From Roridomyces roridus (lineage: Eukaryota > Basidiomycota > Agaricomycetes > Agaricales > Mycenaceae), in assembly GCA_029378245.1 (NCBI GenBank), contig JARKIF010000456.1, forward strand, positions 1-17,446: 17,446 bases of DNA, given 5' to 3'. The position numbers and the translations under genes are program-made. The notes under the pieces were generated by a model. The model saw only the letters and a program-made list of their open reading frames with translations, made no database searches and was not told where the DNA came from. How positions within the stretch are numbered: position 1 is the first letter of the stretch; every line of letters begins with the position of its first letter. This document shows, in pieces, positions 7,120 to 15,679 of the stretch.

Positions 7120-9580
7120 TCATAGGGCATCGAAATTAATATGATGTGACGCTCTTCTCCGCTCTAATTCGTCCTCACGCTGCAGAAAAAAATCAGAACA
7201 CCATGTAGCCAGATCAAGAGTAAGGCCCACCTTCTCGTTCAAATGCAGCACCAACACGATAACAGCTAGTATTATCGTGCCCAGCACAACTGTTAGTGTT
7301 ACCCAAGGAATCCACTCCCCGGGCTTCAAAAACAGTTCTCGCTTCCAGGGATCCCCTGGCTTCGACGGTGGTAGAATCACGACCTTGGAATTCGGGATGA
7401 CGCCTTCGATGTTGATGTAGTGCTGTGTGGTATGCATAGTCGACCCCACGAACAGATTCTCAATATAATTGTTCGTGCGGCCGAGCCCGAAGAAGGAGTA
7501 GGGTGTGTGTAGCGATTGGTAAGACGTCTGTGGGAGTTGACCGACTACTCTCGATCAGTCAAGCGACGGGTGTGAAAAATATGAGATATGAACCTTGTGC
7601 AGCTGAGCGGCTACCTGTGGTATCGAGTACCGTGTATTTATACGAAGCACCGGAGTAGCTGACGCCAAAAGGCTATCAAAGAAAGGTCAACTGTATGCCC
7701 TCGCAAAAAGCGAAACCATCTTACATGATATCTGTCCGTGCCATTGGGCCCGTAACACCATCCGTTCCCGCATGCTCCGTTCAGAACGATAGCCTTCAAG
7801 AAAAGGCGTCGTAATAAAAGTTGTTCTGCACAAACATGATGTTCCCTCTGCCGGAGCCGCTTGTCCTTTGCACCATGATATCGAGGGACCCCTACAGCAC
7901 AGTCATCAACATTATGTAAGCTCAAGAGAAGACGGACTGACATCCTCGTCCATATCCAGGAATGAAACGCTGCGAGCATCCTTGATGGAGTCCAGTGCAT
8001 CCATGCCTTTGGTATGAATAGCCCAACCGCGCTTTCCAGCGCCGTTGGAGCAGCCAATGACACCAGATGCACATGGGACGGAGAAGAGCAGTTTGGGTAC
8101 ATGGTCCTGCCCGGTGGAGATGATCGCCAGAAGATCGGGGAAACCATCGAGGTTGGCATCGCCCAGCTTGAGAGCGAGGGGCAATGGAGGGACCTGGGTG
8201 TTGTCCATGACCACAAGGGATGAGCCCGGAAAGAGGGTGTTTATGGGAACGCGGGCATAATTCTGGTTGTCGTCACTGGGTGTCAAATCGAATTTGAACG
8301 CAGGATCAGCGACGCAGAGGTCCTCCGGAGGCCGACACATTCGAGCACCCTGCTTGACACCAGAGTCACCAGGACCGCAAAGACCCAATTGTTGGTTGTA
8401 GCCAATGTTGATAGCGCAGTCGCTACCGACGCCAGTCGAGCTGGAAACGGACGAGCAAGTAACGAAAACCATGTCAATGGTTCCGTCGCGGTCAACGTCG
8501 GCAAAGGAGACTGTCTGAACGCCCGAGGGCATTGCTCCTTGCAAAGCAAGCGAAAAGCCCTGGTTCTTGTTGTTCACCCATATCTGGTACGTCTTCCCTC
8601 CTTTGCCATCATCACAGAGGAGAAAGACATCTGTTTGATTTGTGAGCAGAGTAGTGGGTCGTGGGGCAGTGAAGTTCACCTGCTAGACAGTCCCCGTTCA
8701 AATCCACGACAGCATTGCTGTGGGGGCTTGCCAATGTGCATTGCTGGCCTTGGAAAAGAGGGTCAATACTACAAAAGATGAACACAACAGCGGGTGGGTT
8801 GATAGACAAGAAACGTACACGCTGAATACTGGTGAATGTGGTTGTGAGGCATTCCAGACGTTCTGCCAGACTTGGAATGGCGAGCTCGAGCTGCTGGATG
8901 ACGGTGTGATTCCGAGAAGGTCGATCTTCATGTCGCCATCGACGTCGATGGGTATTGGCTGCGCAAGTGCTGACGCGGGCACTGGAATCGGGCTCAAATC
9001 TGGACTGAGTCAGTCAAGCAAGCAGCGAAATGGGTGTACAATGACGCACTGAAGCCACCACCTGGTAGAGCGGAATACAGAGACATGTCCAGTTGACTGC
9101 TGGTCGCACCCTGCGCCATGACGAGCAAGTCAAGTTTGCCCGAGTGAGTGAAATCTCCGGGGACGACATTATAGATTTTTCGCGGGTGTTGCAAGGTTGC
9201 AGAAGATTTGAATGTGAATTCATCTGGGCTCCAGTAAATCTTCACGCGTCCAACGCGCAGCACACGTCGACATACCATGGCTCCATAAATATATGCTGAG
9301 TGTCTGCTGGTCGTCGGAGAGGGCGAGGGCATCCAAACTACGGCCGTGTGAGAGGATGTGGTTGGAGGGGAAATGCCCAGACGCACTACTGGTCGCCGTT
9401 GAAGTCACCAAAAGCAATGACCCTGCCCACAACGTCAATGCCCATCGAGCCCGCGCCGACAAGAGAGTTTCCAGAAAATCTCTTGGGTGGAAATGGCCAC
9501 ATTGCGGAGGTCAAGTCGAGCCATATCAGAAAAATGAGTGCGCAGAGGCCTTTCCGTCGGCCCAGCAAGTGTCGGTACAT
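7120..9580 (-). CDS. TIP/ITFG1-like FG-GAP beta-propeller type I membrane protein
   Basis: This is a fungal homologue of T-cell immunomodulatory protein (ITFG1/TIP), a secretory-pathway membrane protein with an integrin-alpha-like FG-GAP propeller facing the lumen or outside. Exons (minus): 9580-9390, 9337-9276, 9223-9050, 8999-8819, 8768-8680, 8630-7942, 7891-7725, 7672-7594, 7547-7231 and 7179-7120, about 669 residues. A signal peptide covers residues 1-26 (hydrophobic core LCALIFLIWL). FG-GAP calcium-loop motifs follow: DFNGDHLDAL, DVDGDMKIDLL, DLNGDCLADVF, DVDRDGTIDMV, DANLDGFPDLL and DMDEDGSLDIM. Then come NIMFVQNNFYYDAFFLK, YSFFGLGRTNNYIENL, one membrane segment (about 623-647) and a short charged tail REDELERRRASHHINFDAL. 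One base is missing in the A-run at 7801-7804 (T-run on the coding strand), between NNFYYDAF and FLKAIVLNG. The last intron (7230-7180) is 51 nt and stop-free. The intron ending at 9000 uses an AG 5 nt past a CAG. Its molecular role in fungi is not established. Confidence 0.9.
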
Positions 9581-9699
9581 GGACGCGAGGTGAGGTGATG
9601 GTGTTTGGCACAGCTTGCGGGCTGCTCGGCCGCATCTCAACCACAACCACAATGCATTGGTCTGTTCTAAACTTCTACTTATATACAGAATCTACTTTT

Positions 9700-11735
9700 T
9701 CACAATTCCAGCAACCCCAACTCGATGGCCTTGATTTGCAACGCCTGGAATATTTCAGTCCCAATTCTCAACTTGTTTCTCCAAATTACCAGCTGCTTTG
9801 ACGAGATCCGTGACTGAGAAAAGTCGCCTACGGCAAACCAAAGCTGACCAGAGTCACGAAACGAATTGAGCAAGGGAATGAAACGCACTCCCGGATGCCC
9901 AGTCGGCCGATAACAGCCTCTCAATTCGCCCTCGGCATCGAGACCCCAGACCGGTCCAACCCGATCCATGGTCGAGTCTCCGAATACGGGTCGCAGTGTG
10001 TCGCAAATATTCTCGTACGATGTCCTGCTCAAGGTTTAGATTCACTTGTCTTTTAAAGGTTGAAACGCACGCGAATAATACCGCGTCTGCTTCCAGGGAA
10101 GAACCGTCTGTGAGGACGACCGAGTCGGTCGAGAATCTATCGACTTGAGCTCCTTGCTTGATTTTCACTTTCCCGGTCCTGATGAGTTCGGCACACCCAA
10201 CATCCAACCCTGGTAAACTGGATTAGTGCATGGTGCGCAAACTTGTAATGATTCGTTACAAAATCCTTGGTGGGTCTTTCAGTGCTAATCCACAGACACG
10301 AATGAAAAATCTCACCCCCATGCCCCTCATAAAAGTGTATCAAGAAATTGCACCGCGAAGAAATCTTGAACCCAGCCTCTCTCAGCCCCCGATGAGTCTG
10401 CTCCTCCTGTTTCATCATTTGCACCCCCGTTTTTCTCTCCAGCTTCCTTTGCAGCGCCAAAGGCCTCCCCATCGTCATCAAATCGCACACGTCAATATCC
10501 ACATCCTCTGGATACATCTGGTCAATGAGTGCACGCGCAGACGCCCTCGAAGCGACCCAAGTCTCCGATCGCTGCACCATCGTAACCGCCCGCGCCCCAT
10601 GAGAACATAGATCCTGGCAGATATCCGCTGCTGTATTCCCTGCGCCCACGACGACGACGCGTTGGCCCGCGAAGGACTTGCCACCCTTGTATTCCGACGA
10701 GTGGAGAACAGAGCCAAGGAAGAGCTCTCTGTCGCCAACGGAGGGCATGCGAGGAGCGCCTAGCACGCCTGCGGCTACGATGATGTGGACTGGGTGAAGA
10801 GTGACGTGCTCCCCTCCTCGGTCGATGACTACGGTCCACCGCCTCAGGGCCTCGTCGTACGTAGGGAGAGGGAGAGGTCGAGAATTCGTCCAAACGACGA
10901 GATCTTGGGCGCTTGCGTACTGCTCCAGCCAATCCGCGATCTCGTCGCGAGGTATGAATACCGGGAAGTTGCTCGGGTATGGCTGGTAGAGCACTGATAA
11001 TCTTTGTTGAGCATCTATTTGAATAGAGACAACTCACTTGAATTCATTTTCTTGGGCGAGTGTAAAACCACACTGGGGTACCGTTTCCTCCAGTTATCAC
11101 CCACCCGATAGTTGTCCTCGACTACGAGCATGCTAATGTTCATCTGCTTGAATCGGGCGGCTATATTCAAGCCACTTTGCCCGGCACCAACTGAATACTC
11201 ACGAATTAGGAGTGCTTCGGTCAAAGGAAAAGGACGCACTTATAAGAACGTGTGGATCGGTTTCAGCCTTCCTCCGTTCTTGCACAGAAAGGGCCATCTC
11301 GTCACGAACTTCTTCGTGCCCTTTGATATCGACCAGCGCCATCATAACAATGAGCGCCTTCCACTCCCAAGTATCGGTCACTACGAGTGAGAAGGAACCC
11401 CGGCCCAAGCCCGCAGAACAAGTGAACTTGAAGCCTGCGGAGACGGCGCAGAGCGGCAGATGCTCGGTGAAGGGGGCGTACTCTGGCTGTAACCCCGGCT
11501 GAAAGTCCAATTCGACGTTGGCGATCGAGGAGGTCTTGAGAGCGCCCTTGAGATACTGTTCGATCTTTTGGTGCCGGTGCAAGCATCTATTATTCCAGCT
11601 GAATACTAGAACGTCACGGAAGTAACCTCCGGGGTGGATATAGGAGAGTGTTTTTTCGAGGTCCGCGGTTTGGAGGGCGTTTCCGAATTTTTGAATCCAA
11701 GAGGAGGCGATTTTGGTGGATACATCGGGGCGCAT
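9700..11735 (-). CDS. Flavin-containing monooxygenase with N-terminal NTF2-like domain
   Basis: This is a class B flavoprotein monooxygenase (FMO/Baeyer-Villiger type) that uses FAD and NADPH to oxygenate an unknown small molecule. Exons (minus): 11735-11240, 11190-11038, 10993-10316, 10209-10071, 10024-9790 and 9744-9700. The frame is intact: 581 residues. Residues 1 to about 155 resemble an NTF2/SnoaL-like fold (SWIQKFGNALQTADLEKTLS ... YFRDVLVFSW). The FAD fingerprint GAGQSG is at 167-172. A conserved HSPKKMNSMLYQPYPSNFP block follows. The FMO signature F-x-G-x3-H-x3-Y-K is at 308-319 (FLGSVLHSSEYK), and the NADPH fingerprint GAGNTAAD at 333-340. The C-terminus reads GDFSQSRISSKQL then ALQIKAIELGLLEL. 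The third intron (10315-10210) is unusually long at 106 nt. The last (9789-9745) is 45 nt and stop-free, so its retention would add 15 residues. A similar domain order is common in fungal FMOs of unknown substrate. It is divergent with the first NTF2-like gene. Confidence 0.92.
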
Positions 11736-12074
11736 GTTGGACGGATGGTGGCACGACGAAGGGCCACCTCATTTAATATTAAGCTTGTGGGCCAACTTCC
11801 GCATGGCTAGGCGGCTGTTAGCAGGCTGCTAGATTGGATCGATTACGAGGTTAGTTGGCAGTCTTGGATTGAGGTGATAAAGGGGATGATCCATTGGCAG
11901 ACGCGGTCATGCCGCTGGCATTGAGAACGATTTCAGCCTGAGTAAGACCACCCGAGAAGGCAATACCGCCGCAAACGGGAAATGCTGATAAATATTTTTC
12001 TCATCGTCGGTGTGGGATGCCGCTTTTCAGTCCTATAAACCAGCTGACTAGTTCTCCTCAGGTAGGCAAAGTCA
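11736..12074. promoter_or_regulatory. Divergent intergenic region, FMO (minus) and NTF2-like copy 1 (plus)
   Basis: This 339-bp region must contain promoters for both divergent genes. Toward the FMO, the AT-rich palindrome TTAATATTAA (11773-11782) lies about 40 bp upstream of its ATG and is a TATA-like candidate. The left boundary of the tandem duplication is near 11825-11834, so most of the region is also present, diverged, upstream of NTF2-like copy 2. No ORF on the coding scale is seen here. Confidence 0.45.
12034..12039 (+). promoter_or_regulatory. TATA box of NTF2-like copy 1
   Basis: TATAAA preceded by CAGTCC and followed by CCAGCT lies 41 bp upstream of the ATG at 12075. The same block is kept upstream of copy 2, in a stretch where the rest has diverged, which supports a core-promoter role. 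Confidence 0.55.
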
Positions 12075-12514
12075 ATGGCAAATCCCACTGACCACGAAAG
12101 CACCGGCAGATTCGTTGACTTGCTCTTTGAGCGCATTTTCTTCACCGCGGACAATATGCCGCTGGTGCTTTCCACGTACGAAAACGATGTCGCAGCTGAT
12201 GCGGAAATCGAGTACTTGCGCTTCGGATGGTCAGCAGTGAAGTGAAACTGATTACCTTCAGGATCAATGGCAAGAAGACGACCGTCGCCGAGTTTCTCGA
12301 CATTATCAAACAAATGCATGCCGGATTCATTCCAAAGCTCACCAACGTGGAGAATTTAGCAGAACGCCCCGGTGTAGTTGCCCGAGTATTGAGATTCACT
12401 TTGACTTCCAAAGTGGATGGGACGATTAGCGAGTATGCGTCGGCAACGATTGTAAAGGTGGAGGAGCGGAATGGGAGGCGCGTTTTGACTGGCTTTGTAG
12501 AAGTGGAGAAATGA
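12075..12514 (+). CDS. NTF2-like (SnoaL-like) small protein, copy 1
   Basis: This is a 129-residue protein from two exons, 12075-12211 and 12262-12514, with a 50-nt intron (GTACTT...TTCAG). The pattern FVDLLFERIFFTADNMPLVL, then an acidic segment, INGKKTTVAEFLDIIKQMHA, and a C-terminal strand-rich part ending RRVLTGFVEVEK resembles the NTF2-like/SnoaL-like cone fold. That fold occurs in ligand-binding proteins and small enzymes. I cannot assign a ligand or reaction. No signal peptide or membrane segment is seen. It is a tandem duplicate of the gene at 12848; by eye about three quarters of residues match, with the first 46 residues and the KVEERNGRRVLTG block most conserved. It is divergent from the FMO, which itself carries an NTF2-like domain. 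Confidence 0.75.
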
Positions 12515-12544
12515 ATCATGTCGTCGGTAGATCGAGAGAGAGAT

Positions 12545-12646
12545 AACTTGCCTCTGAATATTATTCCGCCAAACGCGTCTGCCAGTTGGTCAAGGTGCTG
12601 TTTCACATCCATCGTCGCCGGTCGGAGCAAGCGCTCATGAATGCTG
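12545..12646 (+). pseudogene. Decapitated 5' fragment of the rhamnose mutarotase gene
   Basis: This segment matches the start of the rhamnose mutarotase gene at 13325-13427: TAACTTGCCTCTGAATAT, CCGCCAAACGCGTCTGCCAG, TTGGTCAAGGTG, and the start of intron 1 through GCGCTCATGAATGCTG. The start codon is destroyed (GAATATTATTCCGCC here, GAATATGCCCGCC in the intact gene) and the donor has changed from GTGATA to GTGCTG. The copy ends abruptly inside intron 1, where the second duplication unit begins. It therefore encodes nothing by itself but marks the duplication breakpoint. Confidence 0.8.
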
Positions 12647-12809
12647 CGGGTTGGATCGATTACGATGATGTTTCGCATTCTTGGATTGCTAGAACGAGGT
12701 GATAGAGGGGATGATCCAGACGCGGTCATGCCGTTACAATTCATAACGGCCCCGAAGGTACTGACTCGATTTCAGTGAATAAGCCCGCCCGGATGCCGCC
12801 CCTCAGTCC

Positions 12810-12815
12810 TATAAA
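12810..12815 (+). promoter_or_regulatory. TATA box of NTF2-like copy 2
   Basis: TATAAA in the context CAGTCC-TATAAA-ACAGCT lies 38 bp upstream of the ATG at 12848, matching the element upstream of copy 1. Confidence 0.55.
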
Positions 12816-12847
12816 ACAGCTCTCCCCTGGCAGGAAAGTCAAAGTCA

Positions 12848-13290
12848 ATGGCAAATCACACTGACAACGAAAGCATCGGCAGATTCGTCGACCTGCTCTT
12901 TGACCGGGTTTTCTTCACCCCGGACAACATGCCGCTGGTGCTTTCCACGTACGAAAACGATGTCGCAGCTGATGCGGAAATCGAGTACGCTCCGGATGGT
13001 CTGCAGTACTGCCAGTGAAACTGATTACCTCCAGGGTTAATGGCAAGAAGATGACCTCCACCGAGTTTCTCGAGATTATCAAACAATTGCATGTCGGGTC
13101 GATTGCAAAGCTCATCAAGGTGGAGGATTTAGCAGAAAGTGCCGGGGTGGTTGCCCAAGTATCGCGATTCACTTTGACTTCGAAATCGGATGGGACGACT
13201 AGCCCCGAGTATGTGTCGGCGACGATTGCAAAGGTGGAGGAGCGGAATGGAAGGCGGGTTTTGACTGGTCTCGTAGAAGTGCAGAATTGA
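12848..13290 (+). CDS. NTF2-like (SnoaL-like) small protein, copy 2
   Basis: This is a 130-residue paralogue of the gene at 12075, from exons 12848-12984 and 13035-13290, with a 50-nt intron at the same position (GTACGC...CCAG). It keeps FVDLLFDRVFFTPDNMPLVL and VEERNGRRVLTGLVEVQN, and differs mainly in the middle (for example LIKVEDLAESAGVVAQVSR). One residue is inserted before the EYVSATIAKVE block. Both copies keep open frames and splice sites despite many substitutions, which suggests both are, or recently were, under selection. Function is unknown; the fold call is tentative. Its stop is only 56 bp before the mutarotase start codon, so that gene's promoter must lie in or near this coding sequence. 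Confidence 0.75.
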
Positions 13291-13346
13291 TTCATGTCGT
13301 CGGCCCGGAACGTGCCGGCAGATGGAGAGATAACTTGCCTCTGAAT

Positions 13347-13853
13347 ATGCCCGCCAAACGCGTCTGCCAGTTGGTCAAGGTGATACTTCACATTTATCGT
13401 AGGAATAAGCGCTCATGAATGCTGTGATAGCTCAAGCCGTCTGCCGAGGCCGAGTATCGCGAGCTCCATGCTGCAGTGTGGCCTGCTGTCCTCGCCGCAC
13501 TCGAACGCGGGCACGTCATAGTCCCGCAAGCAAGACTGAATATAATGGTTCAAACAGGCACGTCACGGACTACTCAATCCACTACTACCGTCCACTGGGG
13601 CTTCTTGTTGCGAATTTCAAGTACATCGGGTCGGACTATGAGGCGGACATGAAGAAGGTTGCTGAGGATCCAGAGACGCAGAGGTGGTGGAAGGTTACGG
13701 ATGTGCTTCAAGAGACTCTTGTCGATGGTGCAACGGGGAGCGGGGGCGACATCCCTTGGTGGGCGGTGTGTGCTTTCATTTCCGATACCGGTCCTTCTTT
13801 AACCGCTCAACCAGGAAGCCGAGGAGGTGTTTAGGTTTGAGGGGAAGACATGA
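13347..13853 (+). CDS. L-rhamnose mutarotase
   Basis: This is an L-rhamnose mutarotase (RhaM family), which interconverts alpha and beta L-rhamnopyranose. It has 119 residues, close to the family's 104-110. Exons: 13347-13379, 13431-13510, 13558-13765 and 13815-13853. The sequence shows LKPSAEAEYRELHAAVWPAV (Tyr20 and His24 match the conserved Y-x3-H of the family), HVTDYSIHYYRPLGLLVANF (39-58), EADMKKVAEDPETQRWWKVT (the Trp pair at 81-82), and the C-terminal EAEEVFRFEG. Intron 2 (13511-13557, 47 nt) appears to be a GC-AG intron: only a GCACGT donor gives the expected RGHVTDYS. Its 5' end lies inside the tandem duplication, so a dead copy of exon 1 sits upstream at 12545. It could take part in rhamnose use, but no other gene of that pathway is recognised nearby. 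Confidence 0.9.
13511..13557 (+). other. Probable GC-AG spliceosomal intron
   Basis: The intron would start GCACGT and end AAACAG, 47 nt. GCACGTCA occurs at both ends of the region, so the splice position is ambiguous over a few bases, but no GT donor nearby gives the right phase: the introns from GTCATA and GTCCCG are 43 and 37 nt, leaving the wrong frame. With the GC donor the protein reads ERGHVTDYSIHYY as expected for the family. Confidence 0.65.
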
Positions 13854-14120
13854 GTCTTGAAAGGAAAGAGTCTATATGTCGTCGATGAATAGACTCGCTC
13901 TGCAGCCTTAGCTTTCGTATTCCCTCAAATGACAATACTCCCGCTCCGGATTCGTTGTGGTTGGGATACGCAAGTGTCTCGTGTCATTAGGCGTAGTTGA
14001 ATTCCATTGAACATTCCGCCGCTGCGGCTGCGCCAAGGCTGCGCGAAGAATGGAATCAAGGCGTTGTTGCCTCTTGTTTACATCCCACTTTCTCGTCACC
14101 ATCCTCATTGTGAAATAACC
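13854..14120 (+). promoter_or_regulatory. Intergenic region upstream of Rab11
   Basis: These 267 bp contain the 3' end of the mutarotase transcript and the Rab11 promoter and leader. No clear TATA box is seen. A pyrimidine-rich stretch (TTGCCTCTTGTTTAC, about 14068-14082) lies roughly 40-50 bp before the ATG. The start codon context ATAACCATGG is favourable. Confidence 0.35.
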
Positions 14121-15176
14121 ATGGCCGAAGGCAGCAACTACGATTATCTTTTCAAGGTATATTTCCCCAGAATATTCCAGAATGGCCGCCCTAAACCTCC
14201 TGGTCCAGGTCGTCCTCATCGGAGACTCTGGTGTCGGAAAGTCGTACGTCTCATCTACTCAGTGCGATTGCCCCAGGATTTTGACTCGCCATCTTCGCCA
14301 GTAACCGTATGTCTATGAATCCTGTATCCCCCCACCGTTGCTGAGGGTACCGAACCAGTGCTTTCGCGGTTCACGCGTAACGAATTCAACCTCGATTCAA
14401 AGTCGACCATTGGTGTCGAGTTTGCGACTCGGTCGATAGATGTGGACGGCAAGACCGTCAAGGCGCAGATTTGGGATACGGGTGCGTGTGCTCTCCTCTC
14501 TGGCGGGATGGATATTGCCCGGTCTCGACATCCCGCCAGCGCACACGCTGAGCACTGATCTTCTATCCCACAACAGCCGGCCAAGAGCGTTACCGGGCGA
14601 TCACCTCTGCGTGAGTCGTCCTGGTCCATGTTTTCTTTTGTGCCTGTTTCTGACTCGTGTGTCAGCTACTACCGTGGTGCGGTCGGTGCTCTACTCGTCT
14701 ACGACATCGCCAAGCACGCGACATACGTCAATGTAACACGGTGGCTGAAGGAACTGCGCGACCACGCCGACTCGAACATTGTCATCATGCTTGTCGGCAA
14801 CAAGAGCGACTTGAAGCACCTGCGGGCTGTGCCAACGGATGAGGCCAAAGCCTTTTCCAGTACGCATCACCCCGTTCACCACCGACATGCCCCAACTGAC
14901 ATTTCGTGCAGCGGAGAACGGCCTGTCGTTCATCGAGACGTCAGCGCTCGATGCTTCCAACGTCGAGGGAGCGTTCCAGACGATCCTGACTGGTAGGCTG
15001 TGTTTTTCTCGGATCTAAACCTTCAGATTACTCACAATACTCATATAGACATCTACCGCATCGTTTCGAGCAAGTCGCTGGAGCAGTCGAACAACCCCGT
15101 CGATGCTCCCGGCGCCAGCATCAGCGTCGTGCCCACGATGGACCCTCAAGCTGCTCAGGCGAGCAAGTGTTGCTGA
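14121..15176 (+). CDS. Rab11/Ypt3-family small GTPase
   Basis: This is a Rab11/Ypt31-type GTPase controlling late Golgi and recycling-endosome traffic to the growth site. Exons: 14121-14156, 14209-14243, 14302-14306, 14359-14481, 14577-14610, 14666-14859, 14912-14992 and 15049-15176; 211 residues, intact. Motifs in order: P-loop GDSGVGKS (17-24), [19 protein letters not shown] (switch I), [10 protein letters not shown] (64-73), NKSD (123-126), ETSA (151-154) and the prenylation end KCC (Cys210, Cys211). The GVEFATRSI and [20 protein letters not shown] blocks identify the Rab11 branch. Exon 3 is a 5-nt micro-exon (TAACC) completing Ser24, Asn25 and the first base of Leu26. Intron 4 (14482-14576, 95 nt) is the longest and holds a strong hairpin. 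It is convergent with the gene on its right. Confidence 0.96.
14302..14306 (+). other. 5-nt micro-exon of Rab11
   Basis: TAACC is flanked by an acceptor (CTTCGCCAG) and a donor (GTATGT). The previous exon ends in TC and the next begins TGCTTTCG, so splicing gives TCT AAC CTG CTT = Ser-Asn-Leu-Leu, exactly the invariant KSNLL of Rab11. No other combination of splice sites in the interval restores this motif. Confidence 0.85.
14484..14548 (+). repeat. Nested inverted repeats (hairpin) in Rab11 intron 4
   Basis: Two perfect inverted repeats are nested. The inner 10-bp pair is TGGCGGGATG (14501-14510) with CATCCCGCCA (14529-14538), loop 18 nt. The outer 8-bp pair is GCGTGTGC (14484-14491) with GCACACGC (14541-14548). 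The outer arm begins two bases after the donor GT. The stem would shorten the effective length of this 95-nt intron or mask its donor. Confidence 0.75.
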
Positions 15177-15679
15177 GCTGTCATAGTGGGATTCAGTGGG
15201 GTGCCTGCGGCGAGGGGCTGTTAGCTTGGAGTTGCTGCGCACATATACCGTGCAGGCACTGTTTTTCATTCTGTAGAGTTGCGGCGCATCTTCCACTGTA
15301 CTACTAGCGCATCTTCGCGGGCTCCTCTCTATATCATCTTTTTGTTTCCTCTCTCTCTCATACATACGCCTAAATGAATTTATTGTACCTTCATCCCTTT
15401 GATAAATTGTATATAGTTTATGGTTGGGAGGAAGGCTGCTGGAAATAGCGCTTGCGCGTCGCATGGCTGTTGTTCCGAGCTGCCAGTCTGTCGAGATTGC
15501 GAGCAACGGTCAAGACCTATCATTCCCCGAGCAGTTGCGGTCTCGAGGCTGTGTGTTGGCGGGCGGACATTGGCCGAGTGAGACCTGCGCAGAGAATGCA
15601 ATGCTAGCTAGCCATCAGTCCATGGTCATTATAAATCCCTGCTGAATTTTGGAAAGCTCACCCGAGAGCCTTTAGAAAA
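15177..15679. other. Convergent 3' intergenic region, no gene seen
   Basis: These 503 bp lie between the stop codons of Rab11 (plus) and the broken gene (minus) and should hold both 3' untranslated regions. There is a CT-rich run (CTCTCTCTCTC, near 15350) and AT-rich sequence with AATTTATTG and AAATTGTATATAG (15374-15420) of the kind found near fungal polyadenylation sites. Open frames here have no recognisable domain. Confidence 0.4.

Larger units (their letters stand above)
11834..13427 (+). repeat. Tandem segmental duplication, two ~0.8-kb units
   Basis: Unit 1 runs from about 11834 to 12650 and unit 2 from about 12651 to 13427. Both start with TTGGATCGATTACGA and contain GGGGATGATCCA, GACGCGGTCATGCCG, a TATA element, an NTF2-like gene, TAACTTGCCTCTGAATAT and the first exon of a rhamnose mutarotase gene. 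Both end at GCGCTCATGAATGCTG inside that gene's first intron. The two ATGs are 773 bp apart; unit 1 is about 40-50 bp longer upstream of its ATG. The junction and both ends share GCTG, consistent with a microhomology-guided duplication. Substitutions at many sites and several indels show it is not very recent. Confidence 0.85.

Noticed and set aside
7798..7806. Programmed ribosomal frameshifting as the main explanation of the breaks
   Set aside because: The sites lack a standard slippery heptamer, occur in unrelated genes including a nucleoporin, and mostly look like one base lost from a short run. Sequence error is simpler, though not proven.
11933..12744. Minus-strand open frames antisense to the NTF2-like genes (also 12856-13391)
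   Set aside because: They recur in both duplication units only because the sense genes are duplicated. They have no start or domain support and the sense strand has proper promoter and splice signals.
14484..14548. Transposable element (MITE) insertion in the Rab11 intron
   Set aside because: No target-site duplication was found, the arms are short, and the structure sits entirely within normal splice signals.
15374..15420. AT-rich sequence as a promoter of an extra gene between Rab11 and the right-hand gene
   Set aside because: It lies between two convergent stop codons with no supporting ORF, so 3'-end processing signals are the better reading.
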